DNA of 32,286 nucleotides from positions 1 to 32,286 of the forward strand of contig JAHFAP010000012.1 of NCBI GenBank assembly GCA_023250495.1, in the 5' to 3' direction. Origin of the DNA: Deltaproteobacteria bacterium. Lineage in GTDB: Bacteria; Desulfobacterota; Binatia; UBA9968. Positions 7,769 to 15,095 of the stretch are shown here, one piece after another. The position numbers were made by a program, and so were the translations under genes. The notes under the pieces are model-generated. The model made no database searches and had not been told where the DNA came from. It worked only from the letters and a program-made list of their open reading frames with translations. Numbering within the stretch: the first letter of the stretch is position 1; each line of letters opens with the position of its first letter.

Positions 7769-8504
7769 CGGGCATCATGACGATGCCCGGATGCCGCTTA
7801 CCGGGCACCTGCAGGAGCTTCGCTCCTGCCTGGTAAAGTCCTGCGCGGCGGTGGCGGTTGGTTTCGGTGTCTGCTACGCCTATGTCGAGAATCTCTTCTT
7901 CTACCTGACAAGCCCGCTCCTGCGCATACAGAGTCCCGGGCTGACGCTCATCGGCACGGCGGTGCCGGAAGCGTTTTTCACGAAAATGAAGGTGGCGTTC
8001 ATTGCGGGTCTCTTCATCGCTCTTCCGGTCATTCTCTGGCAGACCTGGCGCTTCGTCGCCCCCGGCCTCTACGAGCACGAGAAACGACACGCGCGCAACT
8101 TCGTCTTCTTCGGCACCCTGTTTTTTTTGCTCGGCGCCTGGTTTTGTTACGAGGTGATCTTTCAGCTGGGATTTGGATTTTTACTGCGACGCTATGAGGC
8201 GATCCAGGTCCGGCCGGCGATCAGGGTTGGGGAGTATCTCTCGTTTGCGTCCGAGCTTCTGCTCGCCTTCGGCATCACCTTCGAGCTGCCGGTCGTCGCC
8301 TATTTCCTCACGCGCATCGGGCTGATCGATCACACCTTCCTGATCCGCCAATTCCGCTACGCCATCATCCTGATCCTGCTCCTCGCCGCCATCCTGACAC
8401 CGCCTGACATCGTTTCGCAGATTCTCCTCGCCCTCCCCCTCACCCTCCTCTACGGCGTGAGCATCGGCGTGGCGTACTTTGCGCGGCGCAAAAGCGCCGC
8501 TTAA
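7749..8504 (+). CDS. tatC: Sec-independent protein translocase subunit TatC
   Basis: This 251-aa polytopic inner-membrane receptor for twin-arginine signal peptides has six hydrophobic helices. The family features MPLTGHLQELRSCLV (first-loop Glu) and AFGITFELPVVAYFLTRIGL (second conserved acidic site) are present. A GTG at 7749 gives 14 extra residues; the alternative ATG at 7791 gives MPLTGHLQELR directly, and the true start is undecided between them. GGAAGA upstream and the overlap with tatB favour the GTG. The TAA stop is inside the left arm of an AT-rich inverted repeat (8503-8548). Confidence 0.94.
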   Translation: MKENQSSGHHDDARMPLTGHLQELRSCLVKSCAAVAVGFGVCYAYVENLFFYLTSPLLRIQSPGLTLIGTAVPEAFFTKMKVAFIAGLFIALPVILWQTWRFVAPGLYEHEKRHARNFVFFGTLFFLLGAWFCYEVIFQLGFGFLLRRYEAIQVRPAIRVGEYLSFASELLLAFGITFELPVVAYFLTRIGLIDHTFLIRQFRYAIILILLLAAILTPPDIVSQILLALPLTLLYGVSIGVAYFARRKSAA

Positions 8505-8548
8505 TGTTGAATTATGAATTTTGAGTTTTGAATTCAAAATTCAACATT
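8503..8548. repeat. AT-rich inverted repeat at the tatC stop codon (copy 1)
   Basis: AATGTTGAATT (8503-8513) and AATTCAACATT (8538-8548) form a perfect 11-bp stem that includes the tatC stop codon. The loop contains GAATTTTGAGTTTTGAATT (8516-8534), a 19-mer that recurs exactly at 18122-18140 behind pgeF. In both places the element abuts the stop of a gene in the same relative orientation. It sits between the convergent tatC and arginine decarboxylase genes and may act as a transcript 3' end structure. Confidence 0.75.
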
Positions 8549-8566
8549 CAACACTCAGAATTATTT

Positions 8567-9142
8567 CTACTTGTTTTCGCTGTTGTTGGGCGGAGCGTCG
8601 TCGTTGATGAAGACGCAAGCGGCAAACACCGTGGTCCACAGCCCGTCCTTATTTCCGATCGCGGACTGGGTGGTGTTAGTGGTGCGGACGATCTTTTCTG
8701 ACATTTTGAAAATCTGTTCGCGCTCGTCCCAGGCGGTATCAGGATTGAATTCGATGCCCAAGGTCGTCGCAAGCATGCTCGCAGCGAGGTCCTCAGCGTA
8801 CTCTCCGGCCTTCTCATCGGTCTCGCCGCAGGAATGGTGCTCGGAGAGATAGCCATGCTGATTCTCGTCAGCAGGAATCGCCACGCCCACCGAGGCCGCG
8901 ACCAGACGGTTGGGTTCGTTGGTGCTCTCGCGATCGTAAACGCAAAAGACGATTTCTCCAGGCCGGAGCAATTTCAGCCCCTCTTCTCTCGACAACCGCT
9001 TACATCCCGGGGGATAGATGCTCGAGACGAGAACCAGATTGCAGTGGGCGAGCCCGGCCATGCGCAACGCCAACTCAAACGAGGCCAGTTTTTCTTTGTG
9101 GACTCCGACTCCTTTGGTTAAAAAAACTTTCCTCGGAATCAT
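8567..9142 (-). CDS. pdaD: Pyruvoyl-dependent arginine decarboxylase
   Basis: This 191-aa proenzyme of the PvlArgDC family converts arginine to agmatine, the first step of one polyamine route. The chain self-cleaves at a Ser-Ser pair, here Ser40-Ser41 in LVSSIYPPGCK, and the new N-terminal serine becomes the pyruvoyl cofactor. The start MIPRKVFLTKGVGVHKEKL and the motif ASVGVAIPADENQHGYLSEHH fit the family, as does the length. The C-terminal tail (residues after about 178) is polar and probably disordered. The ATG at 9142 has no Shine-Dalgarno sequence; a promoter placed only 10 bp upstream predicts an almost leaderless mRNA. No agmatine-processing gene is adjacent. Confidence 0.93.
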   Translation of the reverse strand: MIPRKVFLTKGVGVHKEKLASFELALRMAGLAHCNLVLVSSIYPPGCKRLSREEGLKLLRPGEIVFCVYDRESTNEPNRLVAASVGVAIPADENQHGYLSEHHSCGETDEKAGEYAEDLAASMLATTLGIEFNPDTAWDEREQIFKMSEKIVRTTNTTQSAIGNKDGLWTTVFAACVFINDDAPPNNSENK

Positions 9143-9151
9143 TCTTGTTGG

Positions 9152-9180
9152 TGTATAGCATGAAAAAAAAATCGTGACAA
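9152..9180 (-). promoter_or_regulatory. Promoter of pdaD, predicting a leaderless transcript
   Basis: TTGTCA (9180-9175) and TATACA (9157-9152) on the minus strand each match 5 of 6 consensus positions and are 17 bp apart. The spacer contains a T9 run. The expected start point at 9144-9146 lies only 2-4 nt before the pdaD ATG at 9142, and no ribosome site could fit between. Confidence 0.6.
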
Positions 9181-9203
9181 GAAATTTCTTCGTCGCGGCA
9201 GCT

Positions 9204-9707
9204 TTATTCCACCACTACCAGGATCGCTCCCGCCTCCAACGCGTCGCCCGTCTGGACTTTCACCTCTTTCACCTCTCCATTAATCGGGCAGGGGACCTCG
9301 TTTTCCATCTTCATCGCCTCGACGATCACCAGCCCCTGCCCTCTCTCGACTTTATCTCCCTCGCTAACCAGCACGGCGATGACCCTACCCGGCATCGGCA
9401 CGGAGACTTGCTGCCGTCCCTGAAGCTGAATGCCCGACTGCAATCCGCCCAGGCGCATCCGTCTCTCATCCAACAGGTCGATATGGTAACTTCTCCCATC
9501 GACCAGGACCCGGTACTCGTCCTCCGAGATGTCCACATCCACCTCAAAGGAGCGGTTATCGACGATCAGCGAGTAGTTGGTCACCCCGGTCTTCTTTCCG
9601 TCCACCAAAAACTCGCTCCCGTCCACCGCGACGCGATAAAGAGATTTGCCGACCTCTTCGATCTCCACGGTGTAGCTTCTCTCCCCCAGCCTGGCGATAA
9701 AAGCCAT
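9204..9707 (-). CDS. Biotin carboxyl carrier protein of an acyl-CoA carboxylase
   Basis: This 167-aa subunit carries the biotin that shuttles CO2 between the carboxylase and carboxyltransferase. The C-terminal biotinyl domain (about residues 100-167) holds the lysine acceptor Lys133 in VEAMKMENEV and the matching GDALEAGAILVVVE hairpin. The N-terminal half is beta-rich with repeated VDGxxY/F-like strands, as in carriers of propionyl/acetyl-CoA carboxylases rather than classical AccB, which has a proline-alanine linker. It lies 14 bp downstream of accC, within one operon. A T9 tract after a small palindrome (9170-9195) may end the transcript and also overlaps the pdaD promoter. Confidence 0.92.
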   Translation of the reverse strand: MAFIARLGERSYTVEIEEVGKSLYRVAVDGSEFLVDGKKTGVTNYSLIVDNRSFEVDVDISEDEYRVLVDGRSYHIDLLDERRMRLGGLQSGIQLQGRQQVSVPMPGRVIAVLVSEGDKVERGQGLVIVEAMKMENEVPCPINGEVKEVKVQTGDALEAGAILVVVE

Positions 9708-9721
9708 AACCCTTCAACCCC

Positions 9722-11257
9722 TTATCCCTTCGACCCCCGTCCAGAAAATCCCGGGATCGATCGCAGCGATGCCCTTCTCCCGACGTCGCGCCATCGCGAC
9801 TTTTCCGCCACGCCCCTCTGCAGCATGCGCACGGCCCGCTCCTGCTCGCGGCGCAAGGCAGCGATCGCCGCCGAGGCGAGCGCGATATCCTTGTGCGGAA
9901 AGATCTCCTCCTTGCGCATGGTGCGGTACTCATCGTCGATGAATCCGGTATTGAACTCTCCGGCCATGAAGCGCGGGTGGCGCAAAATCCACTGGTGAAA
10001 GGGGATGTTGGTTTTAATCCCGCGAATCTGGTACTCGCGCAGGGCGCGGCGCATGCGCACGATCGCCTCGACCCGATCCTCTCCCCAGACGATGAGCTTG
10101 GCGATCATCGGGTCGTAGTGGATCGGCACCTCGGCGCCCTCGTAGACGCCGCAATCGTTGCGCACGCCGAGCCCCTCGGGCAGCCGCAGCCCCTCGATCT
10201 TGCCGGGGCAGGGCATGAAATCGTTCTCCGGGTCCTCCGCGTAGATGCGGCACTCGATGGCGTGGCCGGTGGGCTTGATGTGACGCTGGCGCCAGGGAAG
10301 ATAGGCGCCGGCCGCCACCTCGATCTGCGCCTTGACCAGATCGATCCCCACCACCCTCTCGGTCACGGCGTGCTCCACCTGCAGCCGCGTGTTCATCTCC
10401 AGGAAGTAGAAATTCATGTGCCGGTCGAGCAGAAACTCGAGCGTCCCGACGCCGACGTAGCGCACCGCGCGAGCGCCTTGAATCGCGATCCTGCCGATGT
10501 TGCGCTGCGCCCGGTAGTCGAGAGCCGGCGCGGGACATTCCTCGATGATCTTCTGGTGGCGCCGCTGGATCGAGCACTCGCGGTCGTAGAGGTGAATGAC
10601 CTTGCCATGCCGGTCGGCAAGGATTTGCACTTCGACGTGGCGCGGCCGGTCGAGATATCTTTCGATGTAAAGGCGGGAATCGCCGAACGAGGCGGCCGCC
10701 TCCGAGCGGACCGCGCGGAAGGCGGACGGGATCTCGCGGCTGGAGCGCACCAGACGCAGCCCCTTTCCTCCGCCCCCGGCCACCGCCTTTAACATAAAAG
10801 GATAGCCGACGCTCGCCGCAGCACTGGCAACCTCCTCTTCGGAGCTGAGAACCTCGGACCCGGGAACCACCGGGATGCCCGCGGCCTTCATGGTCGCGCG
10901 CGCCTTGACCTTGTCTCCCATCTCATCGATCACCCTAGGCGACGGGCCGATGAAAGTGATCCCGGCCTCACGACAGGCACGCGCAAACTCGCTGTTCTCG
11001 GCCAGGAAGCCGTAGCCGGGATGGACCGCGTCGGCGCCGCTCTTCTTGGCCACGTCGAGAACCCGGTCTATGGCGAGATAGCTCTGGGTGGAAGGGGATG
11101 GCCCGACCAGGTAGGCGTGGTCGGCATACTTCACGTGGAGGGATTCGCGGTCGGCCTCGGAATAGATTGCGACGGTCTCGATGTCGAGCTCGCGGCAGGC
11201 GCGCACGATGCGCACAGCGATCTCGCCGCGGTTGGCGATTAAAATGCGCTTGAACAT
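9722..11257 (-). CDS. accC: Biotin carboxylase subunit of acyl-CoA carboxylase
   Basis: This 511-aa ATP-grasp enzyme carboxylates biotin with bicarbonate and ATP. The N-terminal domain starts MFKRILIANRGEIAVRI; the glycine-rich ATP loop GGGGKGLRLV is at 161-170, EMNTRLQVEHAVTE lies near 290, and the C-terminal domain holds YDPMIAKLIVWG. About 55 residues beyond the usual end form an Arg-rich tail (RREQERAVRM ... GFSGRGSKG). Its final codons lie in a CCCTTCGACCCC-type low-complexity tract that recurs in intergenic DNA nearby, so the tail may be a recent extension. It forms one subunit of a separate-chain carboxylase with the carboxyltransferase upstream and carrier downstream. Confidence 0.95.
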   Translation of the reverse strand: MFKRILIANRGEIAVRIVRACRELDIETVAIYSEADRESLHVKYADHAYLVGPSPSTQSYLAIDRVLDVAKKSGADAVHPGYGFLAENSEFARACREAGITFIGPSPRVIDEMGDKVKARATMKAAGIPVVPGSEVLSSEEEVASAAASVGYPFMLKAVAGGGGKGLRLVRSSREIPSAFRAVRSEAAASFGDSRLYIERYLDRPRHVEVQILADRHGKVIHLYDRECSIQRRHQKIIEECPAPALDYRAQRNIGRIAIQGARAVRYVGVGTLEFLLDRHMNFYFLEMNTRLQVEHAVTERVVGIDLVKAQIEVAAGAYLPWRQRHIKPTGHAIECRIYAEDPENDFMPCPGKIEGLRLPEGLGVRNDCGVYEGAEVPIHYDPMIAKLIVWGEDRVEAIVRMRRALREYQIRGIKTNIPFHQWILRHPRFMAGEFNTGFIDDEYRTMRKEEIFPHKDIALASAAIAALRREQERAVRMLQRGVAEKSRWRDVGRRASLRSIPGFSGRGSKG

Positions 11258-11281
11258 AGGCTAGCGCTCAGCAATCAGCCT

Positions 11282-11330
11282 TCAGCTATCAGCTCCGGAT
11301 TCGGAATTCTTGTTTCTAGCTGAAAGCTGA
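11282..11330. repeat. Inverted repeat between carboxyltransferase and accC
   Basis: TCAGCTATCAGCT (11282-11294) and AGCTGAAAGCTGA (11318-11330) pair over 13 bp with one mismatch around a 23-nt loop. Neighbouring bases repeat the same AGCTGA / TCAGC words. It fills most of the 95-bp gap inside the carboxylase operon. It could be an RNA-processing or attenuation hairpin within the operon or an intergenic repeat; no T tract follows, so it should not be a full terminator. Confidence 0.65.
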
Positions 11331-11352
11331 CGGCTTCTTAGCTTCTTTGCTG

Positions 11353-12903
11353 TTAGAGCGGTATATTCCCATGCTTCTTGGGCGGGTTTTGATCCCGCTT
11401 GTTCTTCAGCATCTCCAGAGAGCGAATCAAGACCGGCCGCGTCTCCTCGGGATAGATCACCTGATCCACGTAGCCAAGCTCCGCAATCTTGAACGGGTTA
11501 GCGAAGGTCTCGCGGTAGCTCGCCGCCAATTCTTCCCTGGCCTTCTCCGGATCCGCGGCCTTCTCCAACGCCTCGCGAAAGACGATACTGATCGCCCCCT
11601 CGGGCCCCATGACCGCGATCTCTCCGGTCGGGTAAACCAGATTGATGTCTCCCCTCAGATGCTTGCTCGACATCACGATGTAGCCGCCGCCGTAGGCCTT
11701 GCGCGTGATCACAGTGATCTTGGGAACGGTAGCCTCGGCGTAAGCGTAGAGGAGTTTCGCGCCGTGACGGATGATGCCGTTAAACTCCTGCGCGGTTCCG
11801 GGCAAGAAGCCCGGCACGTCAACGAAGGTCACCAGAGGGATGTTGAAGCAGTCGCAAAACCGGATAAAGCGGGCCGCCTTGACTGACGCGTCGATATCCA
11901 GGCAGCCTGCCAGGTGCGCCGGCTGATTGGCCACCAGGCCGACTGATCGTCCTCCCAATCGGGCAAAGCCGATCACGATATTGGGAGCAAAATCGCGCTG
12001 CACCTCGTAGAAATATCCTTCGTCCACCACAGCCCCGATCAGCTCCTTCATGTCGTAGGGGCGGTTCGGGTTATCCGGGACAAGATCCCTCAGCCGTCGG
12101 TCCTCCCGCGATGGGTCGTCGTCGGTCGGATGGAACGGCGGCTCCTCCTGGTTGTTGCTGGGTATGAACCCCATAAGCTCACGGATCATCAGCAGACATT
12201 CCTTCTCGCCCTCCGTGGAAAAGTGGGCCACTCCACTCTTGGCGTTGTGCGTTTCAGCGCCTCCCAAATCCTCCTTGGTGACCTCCTCGTGGGTCACCGC
12301 CTTGATGACGTCCGGGCCGGTGATGAACATGTAGCTGTTGGTCTTCAGCATGAAGATGAAGTCGGTGATGGCCGGGGAATAGACCGCGCCTCCGGCGCAA
12401 GGCCCCATGATGGCGGAGATCTGCGGCACCACCCCGGAGGCCAGCACGTTGCGCAGGAAGATGTCCGCATAGCCTGCCAGGCTTGCTACCCCTTCCTGAA
12501 TCCGCGCCCCTCCCGAGTCGTTGATCCCGATGATCGGCGCGCCGTTCTTTACGGCCAGCTCCATCACCTTGCAGATCTTCTCCGCCACCACCCCGCTCAA
12601 ACTGCCGCCGAAGACCGTGAAATCTTGCGCGTAGACGTAGACCAGCCTGCCATCTATAGTCCCATAGCCGGTGACCACCGCGTCCCCCGGAATCTTTTTC
12701 TTGTCCATGTCGAAGTCCGCGCAGGTGTGGGTGCGCATGCGGTCCATTTCGACGAAGCTGCCGTGGTCGAGAAGGATGTCGAGCCGCTCGCGCGCCAGGA
12801 GCTTTCCCTGCTCATGCTGGCGGCGAATCCTATCCTCGCCGCCGGCTTCATCTGCCTGCCGGTTCAACTCCTTGAGCCTTTCGAGGTTCTCCTTCAAAGC
12901 CAT
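11353..12903 (-). CDS. pccB: Acyl-CoA carboxylase carboxyltransferase subunit
   Basis: This 516-aa crotonase-fold carboxyltransferase moves CO2 from carboxybiotin to an acyl-CoA. The oxyanion motif DSGGARIQEG is at 129-138, MGPCAGGAVYSPAITDF at 166-182, and VDVPGFLPGTAQE at 361-373. At the substrate-selecting position in RKAYGGGYIVMSSKHL an Ile (409) is present; in Streptomyces enzymes Asp there favours propionyl-CoA and Ile allows acetyl-CoA too, so the natural substrate is open. The ATG at 12903 is chosen over 12948 because AGGAG lies upstream and the predicted -10 box covers 12947-12952. It is the first gene of a three-gene carboxylase operon that could supply malonyl- or methylmalonyl-CoA. 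Confidence 0.94.
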   Translation of the reverse strand: MALKENLERLKELNRQADEAGGEDRIRRQHEQGKLLARERLDILLDHGSFVEMDRMRTHTCADFDMDKKKIPGDAVVTGYGTIDGRLVYVYAQDFTVFGGSLSGVVAEKICKVMELAVKNGAPIIGINDSGGARIQEGVASLAGYADIFLRNVLASGVVPQISAIMGPCAGGAVYSPAITDFIFMLKTNSYMFITGPDVIKAVTHEEVTKEDLGGAETHNAKSGVAHFSTEGEKECLLMIRELMGFIPSNNQEEPPFHPTDDDPSREDRRLRDLVPDNPNRPYDMKELIGAVVDEGYFYEVQRDFAPNIVIGFARLGGRSVGLVANQPAHLAGCLDIDASVKAARFIRFCDCFNIPLVTFVDVPGFLPGTAQEFNGIIRHGAKLLYAYAEATVPKITVITRKAYGGGYIVMSSKHLRGDINLVYPTGEIAVMGPEGAISIVFREALEKAADPEKAREELAASYRETFANPFKIAELGYVDQVIYPEETRPVLIRSLEMLKNKRDQNPPKKHGNIPL

Positions 12904-12946
12904 GAAAACGTTTTCTCCTACGGCACAGAGATCGCCAAGTTCGGGC

Positions 12947-12974
12947 ATAATAACAAACGAGCCTCATCTGTCAA
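12947..12974 (-). promoter_or_regulatory. Strong promoter of the acyl-CoA carboxylase operon
   Basis: A perfect TTGACA (12974-12969) and TATTAT (12952-12947, 5 of 6) are 16 bp apart on the minus strand. The predicted start is near 12940, which excludes translation from the in-frame ATG at 12948 and supports the start at 12903 with a leader of about 37 nt. Confidence 0.7.
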
Positions 12975-13046
12975 CACAAAGGCCCATTCGCCATCGGGGG
13001 CCGCCTTGATGTTCCATAGTGAAATTGCTAGGTTAGCCTTCTTCAC

Positions 13047-14180
13047 ATGAGCAAATCCAAAGAATCGCTGCTGATCGTTTCCGCGAGCGAGGGGGACGCC
13101 AACATGCTTTACGCGACGGCGTTCTTCGCGCCGGACCCGTTCGTGTTCTTTAAGCATCGGGGTAGAAAATACATGGTGATGAGCGACCTGGAGATCGACC
13201 GGGCCAAGAAACAGGCGGAGGTGGACCACGTCCTGTCGCTCTCCCTTTACCACTCCGAACTCAGAAAGAACGGTAAACAAAACCCGACCACGGCTGATCT
13301 CCTGGAGCGAATCTTCCGCGAGAAGCGGATGAACCGCGTCGCCGTTCCAGCCAATTTTCCGACGCTACTGGCTGACGAGCTAAGGGCCAGGAGGTTCGTC
13401 CTGCAGGTAAGACAGGACCCGTTCTTTCCGGAACGCGAAAGAAAGAGGGCTGACGAGGTCCGCAAGATCCGCGACTCCCTACGGGTAGCTGAACTGGGGC
13501 TGGAGGCCGGCATCCAGACCCTCAAGAGAGCGAGGATCGGTCGCGACCGCGACCTTTATATAAGCGGCTCCCGGCTAACCTCTGAGAGGCTGAAAACTAT
13601 CGTCAACACCTCCATCATGGCTCAGGGCTGGGTGCCGAGCCACACGATCATCTCCTCCGGCGACCAGTGCTGCGACCCACATCATGAGGGCAGCGGCTCG
13701 ATCAAGGCGCACAGCTCCATTATTTTTGACATCTTTCCCCGCTCGCAGAAGACCGGCTACTTCGGCGATCTGAGCCGCACCGTCGTGCGCGGCCGCGCCT
13801 CCGAGCGCCTCAAGGAAGCCTACGGTACGGTCCAAGCCGGGCAGGAAGTCGCCTATCGCATGATTCGCCACGGCGCGAACGGCAAAGAGATCCACCAGAA
13901 AATCCTCGCCCTGTTCGAACAGAGAGGATTTCCAACCGGCAAGATCGGCGGTCGGATGCAGGGCTTTTTTCACGGCACAGGGCACGGCCTGGGCCTGGAT
14001 ATCCACGAGCCGCCGCGCATCTCTCCCAGCGGGGCCATACTGCGCGCTGGCCACGTGGTCACGGTCGAGCCCGGGCTCTATTACATCGGAATGGGCGGCG
14101 TGCGCCTGGAGGATGTCGTCCTGGTCACGAAAAATGGCAACCGTAATCTCACGCGCGCTCCCCAGTTCTTGGAAATATAG
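13047..14180 (+). CDS. M24 family metallopeptidase (Xaa-Pro dipeptidase / aminopeptidase P-like)
   Basis: This is a 377-aa two-domain protein. An N-terminal creatinase-like domain (about 1-130) precedes a pita-bread catalytic domain with all five di-metal ligands: Asp228 (IFDIFP), Asp241 (GDLSRT), His313 (FHGTGHGLG), Glu341 (VEPGLYY) and Glu355 (RLEDVV). Such enzymes cleave the N-terminal Xaa-Pro bond of peptides in the cytoplasm. No Shine-Dalgarno sequence precedes the ATG. It is divergent from the carboxylase operon and 7 bp upstream of the methyltransferase gene, forming the start of a plus-strand run. Confidence 0.93.
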   Translation: MSKSKESLLIVSASEGDANMLYATAFFAPDPFVFFKHRGRKYMVMSDLEIDRAKKQAEVDHVLSLSLYHSELRKNGKQNPTTADLLERIFREKRMNRVAVPANFPTLLADELRARRFVLQVRQDPFFPERERKRADEVRKIRDSLRVAELGLEAGIQTLKRARIGRDRDLYISGSRLTSERLKTIVNTSIMAQGWVPSHTIISSGDQCCDPHHEGSGSIKAHSSIIFDIFPRSQKTGYFGDLSRTVVRGRASERLKEAYGTVQAGQEVAYRMIRHGANGKEIHQKILALFEQRGFPTGKIGGRMQGFFHGTGHGLGLDIHEPPRISPSGAILRAGHVVTVEPGLYYIGMGGVRLEDVVLVTKNGNRNLTRAPQFLEI

Positions 14181-14187
14181 CTGCACT

Positions 14188-15048
14188 ATGCGCAAGCCTT
14201 TCCTAGATGCCCTAGCTGAAGAGATCCTTCTCGCTGACGGCGCCATGGGGACGGAGATCTACTCCCAAGGCCTTGCTGCCTACCGCTGTCCCTGGGAACT
14301 TAACCTCTCCGCGCCGGAACAGATTCGCGCGATTCACCAGGCCTATCTTGCAGCCGGCGCAAAGCTCATCGAGACCAACACCTTCGGCGCGAACAGCATA
14401 AGCCTTTCGCGCCACGGGCTGGAGAAGAAAATGCGCGAGATCAATCTACGAGGGGCCGAGATCGCGCATGCGGCGAGCCGGGGAAAAGCCTATGCGGCCG
14501 GCTCTGTGGGGCCAGTCGGTCGCAAGATAGCGAGCAACTCTGAGCGCTACGCCGTATTTTTTTCCCAGATCGAGGCCTTGAGGGACGGCGGGGTGGAGCT
14601 GATCATCCTGGAAACCTTCTCCGACCTCGAAGAAGCGGAGATCGCCTGCCGGGCGGCGCGCGAGGCAGCGCGGCTGCCTCTGGTTCTGCAATTCTCCTTT
14701 CACGCTATGGACAGCGGCGCCGGACCGACGCCTGAGAAGGCCTCGAAGGCTGCGGAGAACTGGGGCGTGGATGTGGTCGGATCTAACTGCAACAGCGGCC
14801 CTGAAGAGACCCTGCAATGCATCAAGCGGATGGCCGGGATCACTTCTCTCAAGCTCTCCGCCATGCCGAGCGCCGGACTACCCAAGGTTGTCGAGGGCCG
14901 GACTTGTTATCCGGTCTCGCCGGGGTCGATGGCAGAGTTTGCCCGCAGCTTGGTCCAGGCAGGCGTGTCGCTCATCGGCGGCTGCTGCGGCACCACGCCC
15001 GCCATGATCCAGGAAATGAACCAGGCCCTTAGACCCTTCAACTCTTAA
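14188..15048 (+). CDS. Homocysteine S-methyltransferase domain protein
   Basis: This 286-aa single-domain enzyme belongs to the Hcy-binding family (MmuM / betaine-homocysteine methyltransferase / MetH N-terminal domain). It begins ILLADGAMGTEI and holds the zinc ligands Cys201 (VGSNCNSGPEE) and Cys266-Cys267 (IGGCCGTTP). It would transfer a methyl group from S-methylmethionine or another donor to homocysteine, forming methionine. No cobalamin or folate domain is attached, so it is not full MetH; it could instead pair with separately encoded domains. The ATG at 14188 is chosen because an upstream in-frame start would overlap the peptidase by over 60 bp and add non-family sequence. Confidence 0.92.
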   Translation: MRKPFLDALAEEILLADGAMGTEIYSQGLAAYRCPWELNLSAPEQIRAIHQAYLAAGAKLIETNTFGANSISLSRHGLEKKMREINLRGAEIAHAASRGKAYAAGSVGPVGRKIASNSERYAVFFSQIEALRDGGVELIILETFSDLEEAEIACRAAREAARLPLVLQFSFHAMDSGAGPTPEKASKAAENWGVDVVGSNCNSGPEETLQCIKRMAGITSLKLSAMPSAGLPKVVEGRTCYPVSPGSMAEFARSLVQAGVSLIGGCCGTTPAMIQEMNQALRPFNS

Positions 15049-15095
15049 ACCCTTTAACTTCTGTGATCCCTTCAACCCTTAAACTTTCTAACTTT
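15025..15095. repeat. CCCTTCAAC / CCCTTAAAC low-complexity tract
   Basis: The stretch is built from near-repeats of CCCTTCAAC, TCTTAAACCC, CCTTTAAC and CCCTTAAAC. It spans the end of the methyltransferase gene, the 14-bp gap and the first codons of the glycerophosphodiesterase frame. Related words occur at 9711-9735 (CCCTTCAACCCC, CCCTTCGACCCC), again where one gene ends and the next begins. It looks like an expanding intergenic repeat that reaches into coding ends. Confidence 0.55.

Noticed and set aside
9893..10792. Long open frame on the plus strand opposite accC, about 300 codons.
   Set aside because: It is an antisense shadow of a GC-rich gene with clear biotin carboxylase motifs; the antisense translation shows no recognisable domain and is low in complexity.
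12130..13050. Long plus-strand frame opposite the carboxyltransferase gene.
   Set aside because: It is an antisense shadow of a well-supported gene, and it crosses that gene's promoter and start region.
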